A stretch of 64,000 nt of DNA. It comes from Exiguobacterium sp. 9-2 (GTDB lineage Bacteria > Bacillota > Bacilli > Exiguobacteriales > Exiguobacteriaceae). Positions 18,019 through 25,656 of the stretch are shown one piece after another. The first letter of the stretch is position 1. Every line of letters begins with the position of its first letter. The stretch spans positions 1,319,127 to 1,383,126 of the forward strand of contig NZ_CP142850.1 in the NCBI RefSeq assembly GCF_036287235.1, written 5' to 3'. The notes beneath the pieces are model-generated. The model did no database searches and was not told the origin of the DNA. It worked only from the letters and a program-made list of their open reading frames with translations. The translations under genes and the position numbers were made by a program.

Positions 18019-18162
18019 AAAGGTTCACTTTGAAGTTTGAAATGACAAAAGTAAGACGGTGGTTAATTAAAAAAAGAGAGTAGTGCCAGTAATCGAATAG
18101 AAGCACTCTTTCCAGACGATAAAATCGAGCGGTAATAAAGTGATTGAGAGAGGAGTGGCATC

Positions 18163-18777
18163 GTGTTATATGTCTATTTTGAGAAGCGTATGGATCACGC
18201 ACAAGTGTTTAAGGACAGATACTTGTACGTTGATCGACCAGAACGTATCGACTTCATCTATTCGATGGGTTGTCTACCGGATATGGAAACTAAAAGAGAC
18301 TATCAAGGCGATTCAAATCAAGTCCTGAAACAATTTTTGACGCGTCTCAATCGCTACCCGATTTTCGTCACGTTCGGTGGAGGTTTTACGGACGAGGAGG
18401 TCGAGCCGTTTTTTCAAAAGCACGATCTATCGTATACAAAGGTTCGACCAAATAAGAACTTATACTATAGCGTTCAGGTGCATGATGCGAGCGAACTGGA
18501 GTTATTGTTAGATGAGACCTATTGGTATGGGGCTGTGAACGAAGACTTCTTTATATCGTTTACGAATCTCTTGACGTTTGAGCTGAGAATGGTCAAAGGA
18601 TGGTTTTTCAAAAAAGAACGTACCGTTCCCGTCATTCGTGCGACGAAAGAGATGTCGTTCATCACGATGGAGCATGATTTCATGGGCTATTATCTGTTTT
18701 CGAATGAAGCCTGTTTTAATACCGAGGACAAGGTGAAAGCAATCTTTTCTGACGATGGTACCATTGAATTCTATTGA
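18163..18777 (+). CDS. 'FPIY' domain protein, first copy of a tandem pair
   Basis: Starts at GTG 18163 after AGGAG. The 204-residue product begins MLYVYFEKRMDHAQVFKDRY and contains NRYPIFVTFGGGFTDEEVEP, YYSVQVHDASELELLLDETY and HDFMGYYLFSNEACF. It is paralogous to the next gene and shares its domain with 9859 and the C-terminal half of 7978. No signal peptide. The family name is unknown to me. Duplication within an immunity island fits selection for variants that neutralise different toxins. Confidence 0.7.
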   Translation: MLYVYFEKRMDHAQVFKDRYLYVDRPERIDFIYSMGCLPDMETKRDYQGDSNQVLKQFLTRLNRYPIFVTFGGGFTDEEVEPFFQKHDLSYTKVRPNKNLYYSVQVHDASELELLLDETYWYGAVNEDFFISFTNLLTFELRMVKGWFFKKERTVPVIRATKEMSFITMEHDFMGYYLFSNEACFNTEDKVKAIFSDDGTIEFY

Positions 18778-18834
18778 TGAAACAAGCAGTTGAATTATGT
18801 AGATGGATCTAGCAGAATACGTGGAGGAATTTTT

Positions 18835-19452
18835 ATGTTATATATCTATCTCGATGAACATACGAATCATGCAAAAGTGGTCAAAGACCACTATCTCGAT
18901 ATTGATCCACCAGGTGCTGTTAAGTCGATTTATTCGATGGGATGTATTCCGAATGACGAGAAACGTGACTATCAAAATGACTCCAATGAAGTACTGAAGC
19001 ATTTTTTGACGCGTCTGAATCGCTTTCCACTATTCGTTACGTTCGGCGGTGGTTTTACCAATGAAGAGGTGGAACCATTTTTTCAGAAGGAAAACCTATG
19101 CTATACAAAGGTTCAACCAGGTAAGAGCAGTCCTTATTATAGCGTTCAGGTAAACTATATAAGCGAACTTGAGCGTCTACTGGACGAAACGTATTGGTAT
19201 GCAGCTGTGAATGATTTTTACTTCCTATCCTTTACGAATCTCCTGACGTTTGAACGGAAAATGGTCAAAGGATGGTTTTTCAAAAAAGAACGTATCGTTC
19301 CTGTCATTCGTGCGACAAAAGAGATGTCATTCATCACGATGGAGCATGATTTCATGGGCTATTACCTGTTTTCGAATGAAGCTTGTTTTGATACTGAAGA
19401 CAAGGTAAAAGCGTTTCTTCCGAAAGGAGACGGCATCGACTACTATGATTGA
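18835..19452 (+). CDS. 'FPIY' domain protein, second copy of a tandem pair
   Basis: The start is ATG 18835, six bases after GGAGG; a longer in-frame start at 18790 has no ribosome site. The 205-residue product parallels the preceding gene along its full length (MLYIYLDEHTNHAKVVKDHY, NRFPLFVTFGGGFTNEEVEP, KEMSFITMEHDFMGYYLFSN). The 3' third is nearly identical in nucleotides to the first copy while the 5' parts have diverged, which suggests recent duplication or gene conversion. Confidence 0.7.
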   Translation: MLYIYLDEHTNHAKVVKDHYLDIDPPGAVKSIYSMGCIPNDEKRDYQNDSNEVLKHFLTRLNRFPLFVTFGGGFTNEEVEPFFQKENLCYTKVQPGKSSPYYSVQVNYISELERLLDETYWYAAVNDFYFLSFTNLLTFERKMVKGWFFKKERIVPVIRATKEMSFITMEHDFMGYYLFSNEACFDTEDKVKAFLPKGDGIDYYD

Positions 19453-19483
19453 CATCCGGTCGGATGATAAAAGGGAGGACATC

Positions 19484-19879
19484 ATGTTTGGAATTAGTAC
19501 AAGTTTAAAAGAAATGCCAGAAAATGAAAAAGAGATTCTCTGGTATCCGAGTAACGTCCAACGCTTTTTGAAAGAAGACTTCGCAAGGATATCTAATCGT
19601 TGCGATCTCTTGATTAATCTCGATCCTTACACTGATAAGTTGTTTGGAGCGAGAGAAGTGAATGAGTTGATCGGAGTTTGCGAACTACTTATTCAACGCT
19701 ATTGCACACCGAAGGAAGCGTGGATGATGAATCAAGCGAATTATTATGCGAATGAGCCGTGGGTGATGCATCAGTCAGACAAACGAGTAATGGAACTGCA
19801 TCAATTTTTAGAGTTGCTGAAGCGAATGTGTATCGCATCTGTCTATCAGAACGCGTTGATTTGTTTTTGGGGCGACTAA
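19484..19879 (+). CDS. Unrecognised protein of the immunity island (131 aa)
   Basis: The ATG at 19484 follows GGGAGG by five bases and lies 31 bases after the preceding stop. The product starts MFGISTSLKEMPENEKEILW and is mostly helical (REVNELIGVCELLIQRYC, DKRVMELHQFLELLKRMC). No membrane segment. Not recognised; context suggests an immunity role. Confidence 0.6.
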   Translation: MFGISTSLKEMPENEKEILWYPSNVQRFLKEDFARISNRCDLLINLDPYTDKLFGAREVNELIGVCELLIQRYCTPKEAWMMNQANYYANEPWVMHQSDKRVMELHQFLELLKRMCIASVYQNALICFWGD

Positions 19880-19924
19880 TCGTTTAAATTTTGATGAATA
19901 ATTAAAAATTGGAGTTTTTGAAAA

Positions 19925-20305
19925 GTGAGAAAAAAGCTGAAAATAACTGGAATAGTAGTTGGCATAAGTTTGGCTGTATATATTGTATGGATGATCTATC
20001 GACTATTTTTCTTAGTTGATATCAATGTTGTTCCAAAAGAAGAATATATCTCAAAAAGTACATCGCCCGATCAGGCGTATACGGTTCGCTTTTACCGCGC
20101 AAATGGTGGTGCGACGGTGGATTATGCAATGCTCGGCATTATGGAAAATAAGAACGGAGAAAAGCGTAGAATGTACTGGGAGTATCCTTGTCGCGAAATA
20201 AAAGAAGTGAAGTGGACGAAGGATACGGTGACAATCAATGGCACTAAAATCAAGATATGGAGTCAAGTGTACGACTTCAGAGAGGGCATATACGAAGCAG
20301 ACTAA
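19925..20305 (+). CDS. DUF5412 family membrane-anchored protein
   Basis: GTG start at 19925 with GGAG about 12 bases upstream. The 126-residue protein has one N-terminal transmembrane helix (ITGIVVGISLAVYIVWMIY) followed by an outside domain. STSPDQAYTVRFYRANGGAT, MYWEYPCREIKEVKW and the closing VYDFREG match DUF5412, a family of small anchored proteins in Bacilli of unknown function. It lies in line with the immunity genes and could protect the envelope side. Confidence 0.7.
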   Translation: MRKKLKITGIVVGISLAVYIVWMIYRLFFLVDINVVPKEEYISKSTSPDQAYTVRFYRANGGATVDYAMLGIMENKNGEKRRMYWEYPCREIKEVKWTKDTVTINGTKIKIWSQVYDFREGIYEAD

Positions 20306-20400
20306 GAGGAACATGAGGATGATGATATGCATTCAGCAAATTTTGGCGTACGACCACGTGACGTAGTTGTTAGAAACCAAGCATGGATGAAAGACGATAT

Positions 20401-20823
20401 TTACCGATTGCTTGGTTTCTTCAATAGATAGCGAGGTGGTGGACCGAAAGATTGCTCCGCTTCGAAATACGCTAGTTCGCCTGGAATACAGGAAATGATC
20501 GAGGCGAATCCAAAGCCGATAGCGTGTTCGAGTGCTTCACGGAGAGGTAACGTTTTCCCGCTAATCAGCTCGTTTTCTGATAGGCAATAGCACATATCCG
20601 GTGCACCGTACTGCTTCAATAAATCATACGTATCTTCAGGCCATGAATTAGGTGGTTTGATTTCAATCAAATAATCATTCTTCAGCATGCTTAAATACCG
20701 GTGATCTAACCGCTGGAGCGCCATATCTCGTTTCTTTGGCGTGAACAGTTCATGCAGAACGCGCTCTTGAACGCGTTTGACGAAAAACGATTGGACGAGC
20801 ACTCTTTCTTGATCTTTATCCAT
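20401..20823 (-). CDS. Unrecognised 140-aa protein, only minus-strand gene of the island
   Basis: ATG at 20823 preceded by AAAGGAAATG. The product, MDKDQERVLVQSFFVKRVQE, contains LRHRYLS-like and GFGFASIISCIPGELAYFEA segments and ends FGPPPRYLLKKPSNR. No membrane helix. Family not recognised, although short proteins of this pattern are widespread. Its last codons lie in an inverted repeat: the sequence around GAAACCAAGCA at 20370-20381 recurs inverted at 20407-20419, which may serve as a terminator for convergent transcription. Confidence 0.6.
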   Translation of the reverse strand: MDKDQERVLVQSFFVKRVQERVLHELFTPKKRDMALQRLDHRYLSMLKNDYLIEIKPPNSWPEDTYDLLKQYGAPDMCYCLSENELISGKTLPLREALEHAIGFGFASIISCIPGELAYFEAEQSFGPPPRYLLKKPSNR

Positions 20824-20910
20824 GTTTTCATTTCCTTTCTACTTCATCTATCGTACCGAATCCATTACTTACACTCGTTGAATTCATTTTACATGACAAG
20901 GAGCCGAATC

Positions 20911-21618
20911 ATGCACTATTTATCAGCAGGATATTATCTTATTCTGCCAACTTCTCGAAAAGAATACATGGACAAGGCTGTTATTCCTGAGTCCGTTCTA
21001 TCCGTAAGTGAATGCATCTGTACACACTATCCTGACATCAGTATCTTATGGGGAAACGTGGAAGTAAAGAAAGAACGTTATATGGAGCAACTCGGTCTAT
21101 CACTTAATACCTTTCAGTTACTCGAACAATGGATAGAAGAACATCGGAAGACAGGAGATATGTTGTTTCCTCAAGTGTTCTCTAACTTAGATGCTGCGCA
21201 AACGTTCGTAGATCGTTTTTTGAATCATCTTCCTGACATACGCCTCATCAGCATCGGTTTGCCCGAACAGTATAGAGTGGATTTCCTTGATGACGTAACG
21301 GCTTTTAGTAATAAAAATCCTGATCCTTATGGAGTAGAAAAAATCTTGCAACGGCAACTTCCAGTTAATATGGAGGGAGCACAAATAATCGGGTACGAAG
21401 TGTTAGGATTTGATTCGGGATCATTTCATTCGTATTTGTGTAATGGACTGGAACGCGATTTCAGTCACCATTTTAACTTTTCATTAAACAGCCATGGTTT
21501 GATCCATACGTTCGAAGAAGCGGATCGTTACTCAGATTATTGTAATGAATTAGGCGAGGTGACAGAAGCAGTCTTATGGCTTCCGTGGGCGATTTTTGAA
21601 TATGAACGCAGCAATTAG
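20911..21618 (+). CDS. Unrecognised immunity-island protein (235 aa), full-length parent of the 59835 fragment
   Basis: Start chosen at ATG 20911, seven bases after AAGGAG; longer in-frame starts overlap the minus-strand gene. The product starts MHYLSAGYYLILPTSRKEYM and has no membrane helix. Its first about 43 codons and its ribosome-site region are repeated, truncated, at 59835-59972. Middle segments such as FPQVFSNLDAAQTFVDRFLN suggest a helical domain. Family not recognised. It is followed 38 bases later by the SUFU gene. Confidence 0.65.
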   Translation: MHYLSAGYYLILPTSRKEYMDKAVIPESVLSVSECICTHYPDISILWGNVEVKKERYMEQLGLSLNTFQLLEQWIEEHRKTGDMLFPQVFSNLDAAQTFVDRFLNHLPDIRLISIGLPEQYRVDFLDDVTAFSNKNPDPYGVEKILQRQLPVNMEGAQIIGYEVLGFDSGSFHSYLCNGLERDFSHHFNFSLNSHGLIHTFEEADRYSDYCNELGEVTEAVLWLPWAIFEYERSN

Positions 21619-21655
21619 AAGCAAGTAATCATAAATTTTAATGGAGGTTGATTTA

Positions 21656-22225
21656 ATGAACTATCTTGATCATTTAGAAAAGCATTGTGGAGAATTTTCG
21701 GAAGCATTTCCAATCGAGGAACTTGAACAAAAGAACGTCCAAATCTTGAAATTCAAAGATGCACCATTCAAGGAAACCTATACGATTGCATCCTTTGGAT
21801 TACTTTTTCATCCACTCCAAATGGAAGATGGTTCACTGATGCATCAAGAAATAATGATGTCAGCGGAACAACCAGACGTTCAGGATGAGATCATTTTTCT
21901 ACTCTGGCAATTGGCTGAATACGCGATGAGAACAGGACATGCATTTGATGCAGCAGAATACTATCCACTCCCTGAAGGAATATTTGAAAAGTATCAGTTC
22001 TCATCTGTTTATGTTACAAGTCCTGTGTACTTTGATGAATCTTTCTGCCTATTTGAAACAGATTCTAATGTTGGGAACGAGCCTGACACAGTATTGCCAG
22101 TATTGTTCGTACCGATTTTTGAATCTGAGGAAAAATATATTGAAAAACACGGAGCGGATCGATTTGAAAATCTTTTATTTGAGACAGATGAGTTAGTAGA
22201 TTTTAACCGTAAACCACTCGTATAA
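21656..22225 (+). CDS. SUFU domain immunity protein (stand-alone)
   Basis: ATG at 21656 is eight bases after GGAGG. The 189 residues are a single suppressor-of-fused domain: MNYLDHLEKHCGEFSEAFPI, FGLLFHPLQMEDGSLMHQEI, and DTVLPVLFVPIFESEEKYIE. It is a clear paralogue of residues 1-188 of the first island gene at 7978, without the C-terminal extension. SUFU-like proteins act as intracellular immunity proteins in polymorphic toxin systems; the cognate toxin is unknown. Confidence 0.8.
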   Translation: MNYLDHLEKHCGEFSEAFPIEELEQKNVQILKFKDAPFKETYTIASFGLLFHPLQMEDGSLMHQEIMMSAEQPDVQDEIIFLLWQLAEYAMRTGHAFDAAEYYPLPEGIFEKYQFSSVYVTSPVYFDESFCLFETDSNVGNEPDTVLPVLFVPIFESEEKYIEKHGADRFENLLFETDELVDFNRKPLV

Positions 22226-22316
22226 ATGGTTACTGATAGTTATTTGAAAGACAAAACATCAATCATACATGATCTGATTGAAGATCTTAGAGGTTTAGAG
22301 AATAAAGGAGAATCAA

Positions 22317-22622
22317 ATGAAGACGCCTCGTATACATGACATCATATCGAAATTAGAATCGGTTTTAGAAAATCAACTACCAAGGGAAGAAGCTTCAGAA
22401 TGGGCTTACAAATGGATGATGATATCAGAAAATGAAGAGGGTTTGGAGACTACAGATTACGATATTTTAGTTTTCCAAGGCTTAACTAAGGTGTATGGCA
22501 TGGACATGCTCAATAGTCCTACCGAATATCTTCATTGTGAGGAAGATATACGCGACTGGGTAAAGGAACTCCAAAATATCGAAAACCGTTATCATCAGAA
22601 GTGTAGAAAAAACTTCAACTAA
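22317..22622 (+). CDS. Small acidic immunity-type protein (101 aa)
   Basis: ATG at 22317 with AAAGGAG seven bases upstream. The product has PREEASEWAYKWMMISENEE and YLHCEEDIRDWVKELQNIE, a pattern (E-A-x-x-W-A near the start, YLH-x-EED-x-x-x-W near the end) that I associate with small proteins common in polyimmunity loci. I cannot give the family a number. Tight packing after the SUFU gene supports cotranscription. Confidence 0.65.
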   Translation: MKTPRIHDIISKLESVLENQLPREEASEWAYKWMMISENEEGLETTDYDILVFQGLTKVYGMDMLNSPTEYLHCEEDIRDWVKELQNIENRYHQKCRKNFN

Positions 22623-22751
22623 AATTTTGATTATATCGCGCAATTACAGTAAACGATCTAGTTTCTTTGCAAAAGAAAGCTAATTTATCGGTTGTCACGT
22701 AAGGGGGAAGAAACTGAAGATTTTTGTGTTGACTCTTCTGATTTTTCATTA

Positions 22752-23422
22752 ATGAATTATGTGCTTGAAATCGTCAAAACGTATGGCAGGGATGTATTCT
22801 CGCCTCTATCGCCCATGCTATCTTTGTCGCGAATAACCCTGATTTTGCTTATGAGCATTCGTGTGATGGTGATCATTACAGTAAGAATGATGGTCAAGGC
22901 TGTAGAGGAACAGTAACATTTGGACGAACAATTTTTTTAGCGGGCTTTCGAAACGAAGAATTTTTTAAAGAGACTACAGAAGCGAACAATTTACTAATCG
23001 TAGCTCCAGAAAAGCAGAAAGACTTGCTGCAGATGATACTTTTCAATATCTATTAGATGATGTTGAAGGAGTCATTCTCCCAGTCGTTACTACTGTCTTA
23101 TGGGAATATATTTATGTACTAAGCCATGAAAAAAATACTTTTATTTCTTCTATATCAAATGTGGATGAAATTGTTCTAGGTTGCTATCTATACAAACTTA
23201 AGATTAGTAATAAAAATGAGTTGTACGAGTATATAAGCTTGATTTATCTAGACTCATTTAATGGATACAGTATGGTTATTTCAACAAATAAAGATATATG
23301 AATTTCTTAGTTCTACTACAGAAACATACTTTCTAACATTAGGTCACGATGGAGATGGTTTTGACTTTATAGCAAATTATAAAAATCACCCATACAAGTA
23401 TGTAAAAATAGTTGATAAGTAA
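22752..23422 (+). pseudogene. Decayed immunity-type gene(s) with several frameshifts
   Basis: Coding-like segments change frame at least three times. The order is MNYVLEIVKTYGRDVF, then ILASIAHAIFVANNPDFAYE and on to LIVAPEK, then AERLAADDTFQYLLDDVEG and VILPVVTTVLWEYIYVL down to a stop at 23301, then YEFLSSTTETYFLTLGHDG and YKYVKIVDK ending at 23422. The second shift falls in GAAAAGC, where one more A restores PEKAERLAADD. The pieces resemble a known type of about 170-residue hypothetical protein, possibly followed by the 3' end of another gene. AT content is higher than in the intact island genes. The stretch 22623-22751 shows nothing else I can name. Confidence 0.6.
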
Positions 23423-23424
23423 TT

Positions 23425-23457
23425 AAAGAGAGCTCTCGATGATCGAGAGCTCTCTTT
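23425..23457. terminator. Bidirectional terminator at the island border
   Basis: AAAGAGAGCTCTCGAT is followed after one base by its exact reverse complement, giving a near-perfect 33-base palindrome with A-rich and T-rich flanks. It separates the plus-strand immunity island from the minus-strand araR-yesL pair and can work in both directions. Confidence 0.75.
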
Positions 23458-23535
23458 ATCTTGATGTTTTAAAATTAAAATTCATACTAAGAAAACAGAT
23501 ATGTTGTAATTGTGAGAGCTCTGATCCAACAACGA

Positions 23536-24135
23536 TTAAGATTCAAGCATCACGCGATCCAATTGATGCAAATACAGTTTGGTAGTAAGAAAAATAACAA
23601 ATGAAAAGCCGAACAGCAAATAAAGTGGTGATTGATATGTTAAGACACTCAATGTTGCTAGTAGAAGAAATGAAAACAATAAAATGTATCCATAGCGTAC
23701 TAGACTAAAAAGGGCTAGCTTAAGGGCATCCCTTTTTTTCAAATCGTAATGCGAGAGAATCGGAAATAAGAAAACAGAAATAGCCAAGAAGAACAGACTG
23801 ACGATTGAAAGACTCGTAAATAAGAAGGTCTGTCCTGTCTCTAAGTGGCGAATGATTAAAAAGTCAAAAAGTAAAAACAGTAAGATGAAGGTCCACAAAA
23901 TACCGAATTTAAAATGGAACTGCATCGCTTCTTTAAAGAAACGAATGTAGGCTCGAAAAACACTGTAATCTTGATGAACTGACCATTGTCTTGTGACGGC
24001 AGTTAGTGCATAAAGAGCTGGGAAAATCGTGATGACTGGTAAAAGGGTGATAAAAAAAATGAAGTTCAACTGTACGAGTCCAGTAGTGAATTCAAGTAGC
24101 TGGAATAGTTTGTTTTGTTCATGTCTTAAGTTCAT
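23536..24135 (-). CDS. DUF624 (YesL-like) membrane protein
   Basis: ATG at 24135 follows GGGGGAGG by five bases; an earlier in-frame start has no such site. The 199-residue protein has about five hydrophobic helices and the family pattern of DUF624: LFFITLLPVITIFPALYALT near residues 25-45, followed by a loop with VFRAYIRFFKEAMQ. YesL-type proteins accompany sugar ABC importers of the CUT1 class in Firmicutes and have no defined biochemical role. It lies 30 bases downstream of araR, so the two form one transcript facing the transporter operon. Confidence 0.75.
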   Translation of the reverse strand: MNLRHEQNKLFQLLEFTTGLVQLNFIFFITLLPVITIFPALYALTAVTRQWSVHQDYSVFRAYIRFFKEAMQFHFKFGILWTFILLFLLFDFLIIRHLETGQTFLFTSLSIVSLFFLAISVFLFPILSHYDLKKRDALKLALFSLVRYGYILLFSFLLLATLSVLTYQSPLYLLFGFSFVIFLTTKLYLHQLDRVMLES

Positions 24136-24165
24136 AAGTACCTCCCCCGAAGTTCTGCTCAAAAA

Positions 24166-25290
24166 TTAACTAGATTTAGATTCGAGACGATTAAATGGTG
24201 CTGTTGAGTTACGAATAATTAATTCCGGTTCATAAATGTGAGATGGAGGGGCTTCTTTTTTTTCCACCGCTGCAATAATCCGTTCTGCTGCAGCGCGTCC
24301 AAGTTCTTGTTTCGGGTGAATGATCGAAGTCAATTTCACTTCCGTTGCCACTGCAAGTACGGAATCATCATAACCCACGAGAGAGACATCTCGAGGAACA
24401 GATAGATGTAGCTTCCGTAACTGATCCAAGACACTTAATGCCAATTGGTCATTGTAACAAACCACAGCACTTGGTCGATGCTTTCCATTTTCAAAGAGAC
24501 GTCCAATCGAATCATAAAAACTTGGAATTAACTCTTCCGTTGTATAGGTAATGATTAATTCTGGCTCTAAGGGAATGTTGTACTCACGAAACGCACGAAG
24601 GAATCCACGCATTCGATAAACACCCTGTAAATCATCTGTCTTAAACAAGCCTATGATTCGTTCATGACCAAGGTTGATTAGATGTTCCGCTGCTAAAAAT
24701 CCACCTCTTTCGTCATCCATCATAAGATGAGGAGGCATTAGTTGAGAGTAATATTGGTTGATCATCAAATAGGGAATGTTTTGCTGCTCAAGTTCTAGAT
24801 AGTATTTGATGTTCGGATTATAGTTACTACTTTTCGTGGGTTCAACAATTAATCCATCAATTTGACGATCTAACATCATTTCGAGGCATTGACGTTCTTT
24901 GTCTACATCATTGTTTGTGCACGAAAGTGTCAGCGTGTACCCTTTTGAAGCTAAATGCGATTCAATTCCTCGAATGATAGATGGAAAGATGTAATCAGAC
25001 ATATACGTTGTAATGACACCAATGTTTTTTCCATTATTAGCACGTTCAGTTATCTCAGCTTCTAGTGTAGGAAGTACTTGGGAGCAGTAAGTTCCTGATC
25101 CTTGTTCGCGGTACAGGTATCCTTCATTTACAAGTTCTCCAACTGCTTGACGAATCGTGTGGCGACTAACTTTAAAGGATTGTACAAGCTCACTTTCAGG
25201 AGGAATTTTTTCGCCCGGACGTACTGTGCCATCTTTAATCCAATCGAGAATATGATCTTTAACGATACTATATTTTGTCCGTTGTGCCAT
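24166..25290 (-). CDS. araR: Arabinose-responsive repressor AraR (GntR-type HTH + LacI-type sensor)
   Basis: A 374-residue protein from ATG 25290 (MAQRTKYSIVKDHIL); a TTG further upstream is possible but less like the family. Residues 1-70 form a GntR winged helix: GEKIPPESELVQSFKVSRHT, IRQAVGELVNEGYLYREQGS. The rest is a periplasmic-binding-like sensor with VVCYNDQLAL and VSLVGYDDS. This hybrid architecture is specific to AraR, which represses arabinose genes and is released by L-arabinose. Seven sequences with the AraR operator core lie in its own promoter region and before the arabinan operons. It probably also represses itself. Confidence 0.9.
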   Translation of the reverse strand: MAQRTKYSIVKDHILDWIKDGTVRPGEKIPPESELVQSFKVSRHTIRQAVGELVNEGYLYREQGSGTYCSQVLPTLEAEITERANNGKNIGVITTYMSDYIFPSIIRGIESHLASKGYTLTLSCTNNDVDKERQCLEMMLDRQIDGLIVEPTKSSNYNPNIKYYLELEQQNIPYLMINQYYSQLMPPHLMMDDERGGFLAAEHLINLGHERIIGLFKTDDLQGVYRMRGFLRAFREYNIPLEPELIITYTTEELIPSFYDSIGRLFENGKHRPSAVVCYNDQLALSVLDQLRKLHLSVPRDVSLVGYDDSVLAVATEVKLTSIIHPKQELGRAAAERIIAAVEKKEAPPSHIYEPELIIRNSTAPFNRLESKSS

Positions 25291-25324
25291 GAGGCGTCCC
25301 TGCTTTCTTTCTTGTAACAGCAAA

Positions 25325-25340
25325 CTTATCCGTACAAGAT
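25325..25340. promoter_or_regulatory. AraR box 1 (araR promoter side)
   Basis: CTTATCCGTACAAGAT, centred on CG at 25331-25332, matches the right half-site CGNACAA of the AraR operator. It lies 35 bases upstream of the araR start codon, fitting autorepression. Confidence 0.6.
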
Positions 25341-25366
25341 GTGATAGTACTTACATATTAGCAAAT

Positions 25367-25382
25367 ATTTGTCCGGTTTGCT
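25367..25382. promoter_or_regulatory. AraR box 2 (araR promoter side)
   Basis: ATTTGTCCGGTTTGCT has the complete left half-site TTTGTNCG and a degenerate right half. Its centre is 43 bases, about four helical turns, from box 1, which would allow cooperative binding. Confidence 0.5.
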
Positions 25383-25417
25383 ATGGATTTAAGAGAAAAT
25401 CAATAGATATACTAATT

Positions 25418-25433
25418 AAATGTACGTACAAAA
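25418..25433. promoter_or_regulatory. AraR box 3, upstream of the transporter promoter
   Basis: AAATGTACGTACAAAA is a nearly perfect palindromic AraR operator (TGTACGTACA core). It lies 26 bases upstream of the -35 element at 25459. Confidence 0.8.
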
Positions 25434-25458
25434 AAGAAATAAATGACAAAAAATCGAA

Positions 25459-25487
25459 TTGACATGTCCGAATGTGTGTAATAGACT
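25459..25487 (+). promoter_or_regulatory. Sigma-A type promoter of the arabinan transporter operon
   Basis: TTGACA at 25459-25464 and TAGACT at 25482-25487 are separated by exactly 17 bases. The predicted start site near 25495 is immediately followed by a cre-like sequence, and the interval is flanked by AraR boxes 3 and 4. The transporter mRNA would therefore have a leader of about 160 bases. Confidence 0.75.
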
Positions 25488-25497
25488 CAAATTGTGC

Positions 25498-25511
25498 AGA
25501 AAACGCTTTCA
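25498..25511. promoter_or_regulatory. CcpA cre site at the transporter transcription start
   Basis: AGAAAACGCTTTCA matches TGWAANCGNTNWCA at 13 of 14 positions. It lies 11 bases downstream of the -10 element, where CcpA binding would block initiation or early elongation during growth on preferred sugars. Confidence 0.75.
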
Positions 25512-25594
25512 TTGTTCATTTAACTCGTTTTAATTGTCTTTCTTATAGCGTTGTGTGGGCTTCGCTATAAAAAACATTGTTTTTACTTAAATAA

Positions 25595-25610
25595 ATATGT
25601 ACGTACATCT
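25595..25610. promoter_or_regulatory. AraR box 4, downstream of the transporter promoter
   Basis: ATATGTACGTACATCT carries the palindromic core TGTACGTACA. It lies about 100 bases past the predicted start site. Together with box 3 it could form a repression loop around the promoter, as known for AraR in Bacillus subtilis. Confidence 0.8.
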
Positions 25611-25656
25611 TAATTCCGCTTTGACACTGAAAACTAAATCAATGGAGGAATTCACA

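Noticed and set aside
20326-20430. Plus-strand 34-codon frame MHSANFGVRPRDVVVRNQAW
   Set aside because: Weak ribosome site; it ends inside the convergent gene and part of it forms the inverted repeat with that gene's 3' end.
22226-22336. Short frame between the SUFU gene and the 101-aa gene
   Set aside because: No ribosome site and it overlaps the next gene's start in another frame. The composition is not clearly coding.
7978-23422. Interpretation of the island as a secondary-metabolite or phage-defence operon
   Set aside because: No enzymes of biosynthesis, nucleases, helicases or nucleotide-signalling enzymes are seen. The recognisable families point to immunity proteins instead.
24345-24551. 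Plus-strand frame opposite araR
   Set aside because: Lies entirely inside the well-supported araR gene on the other strand; no ribosome site.
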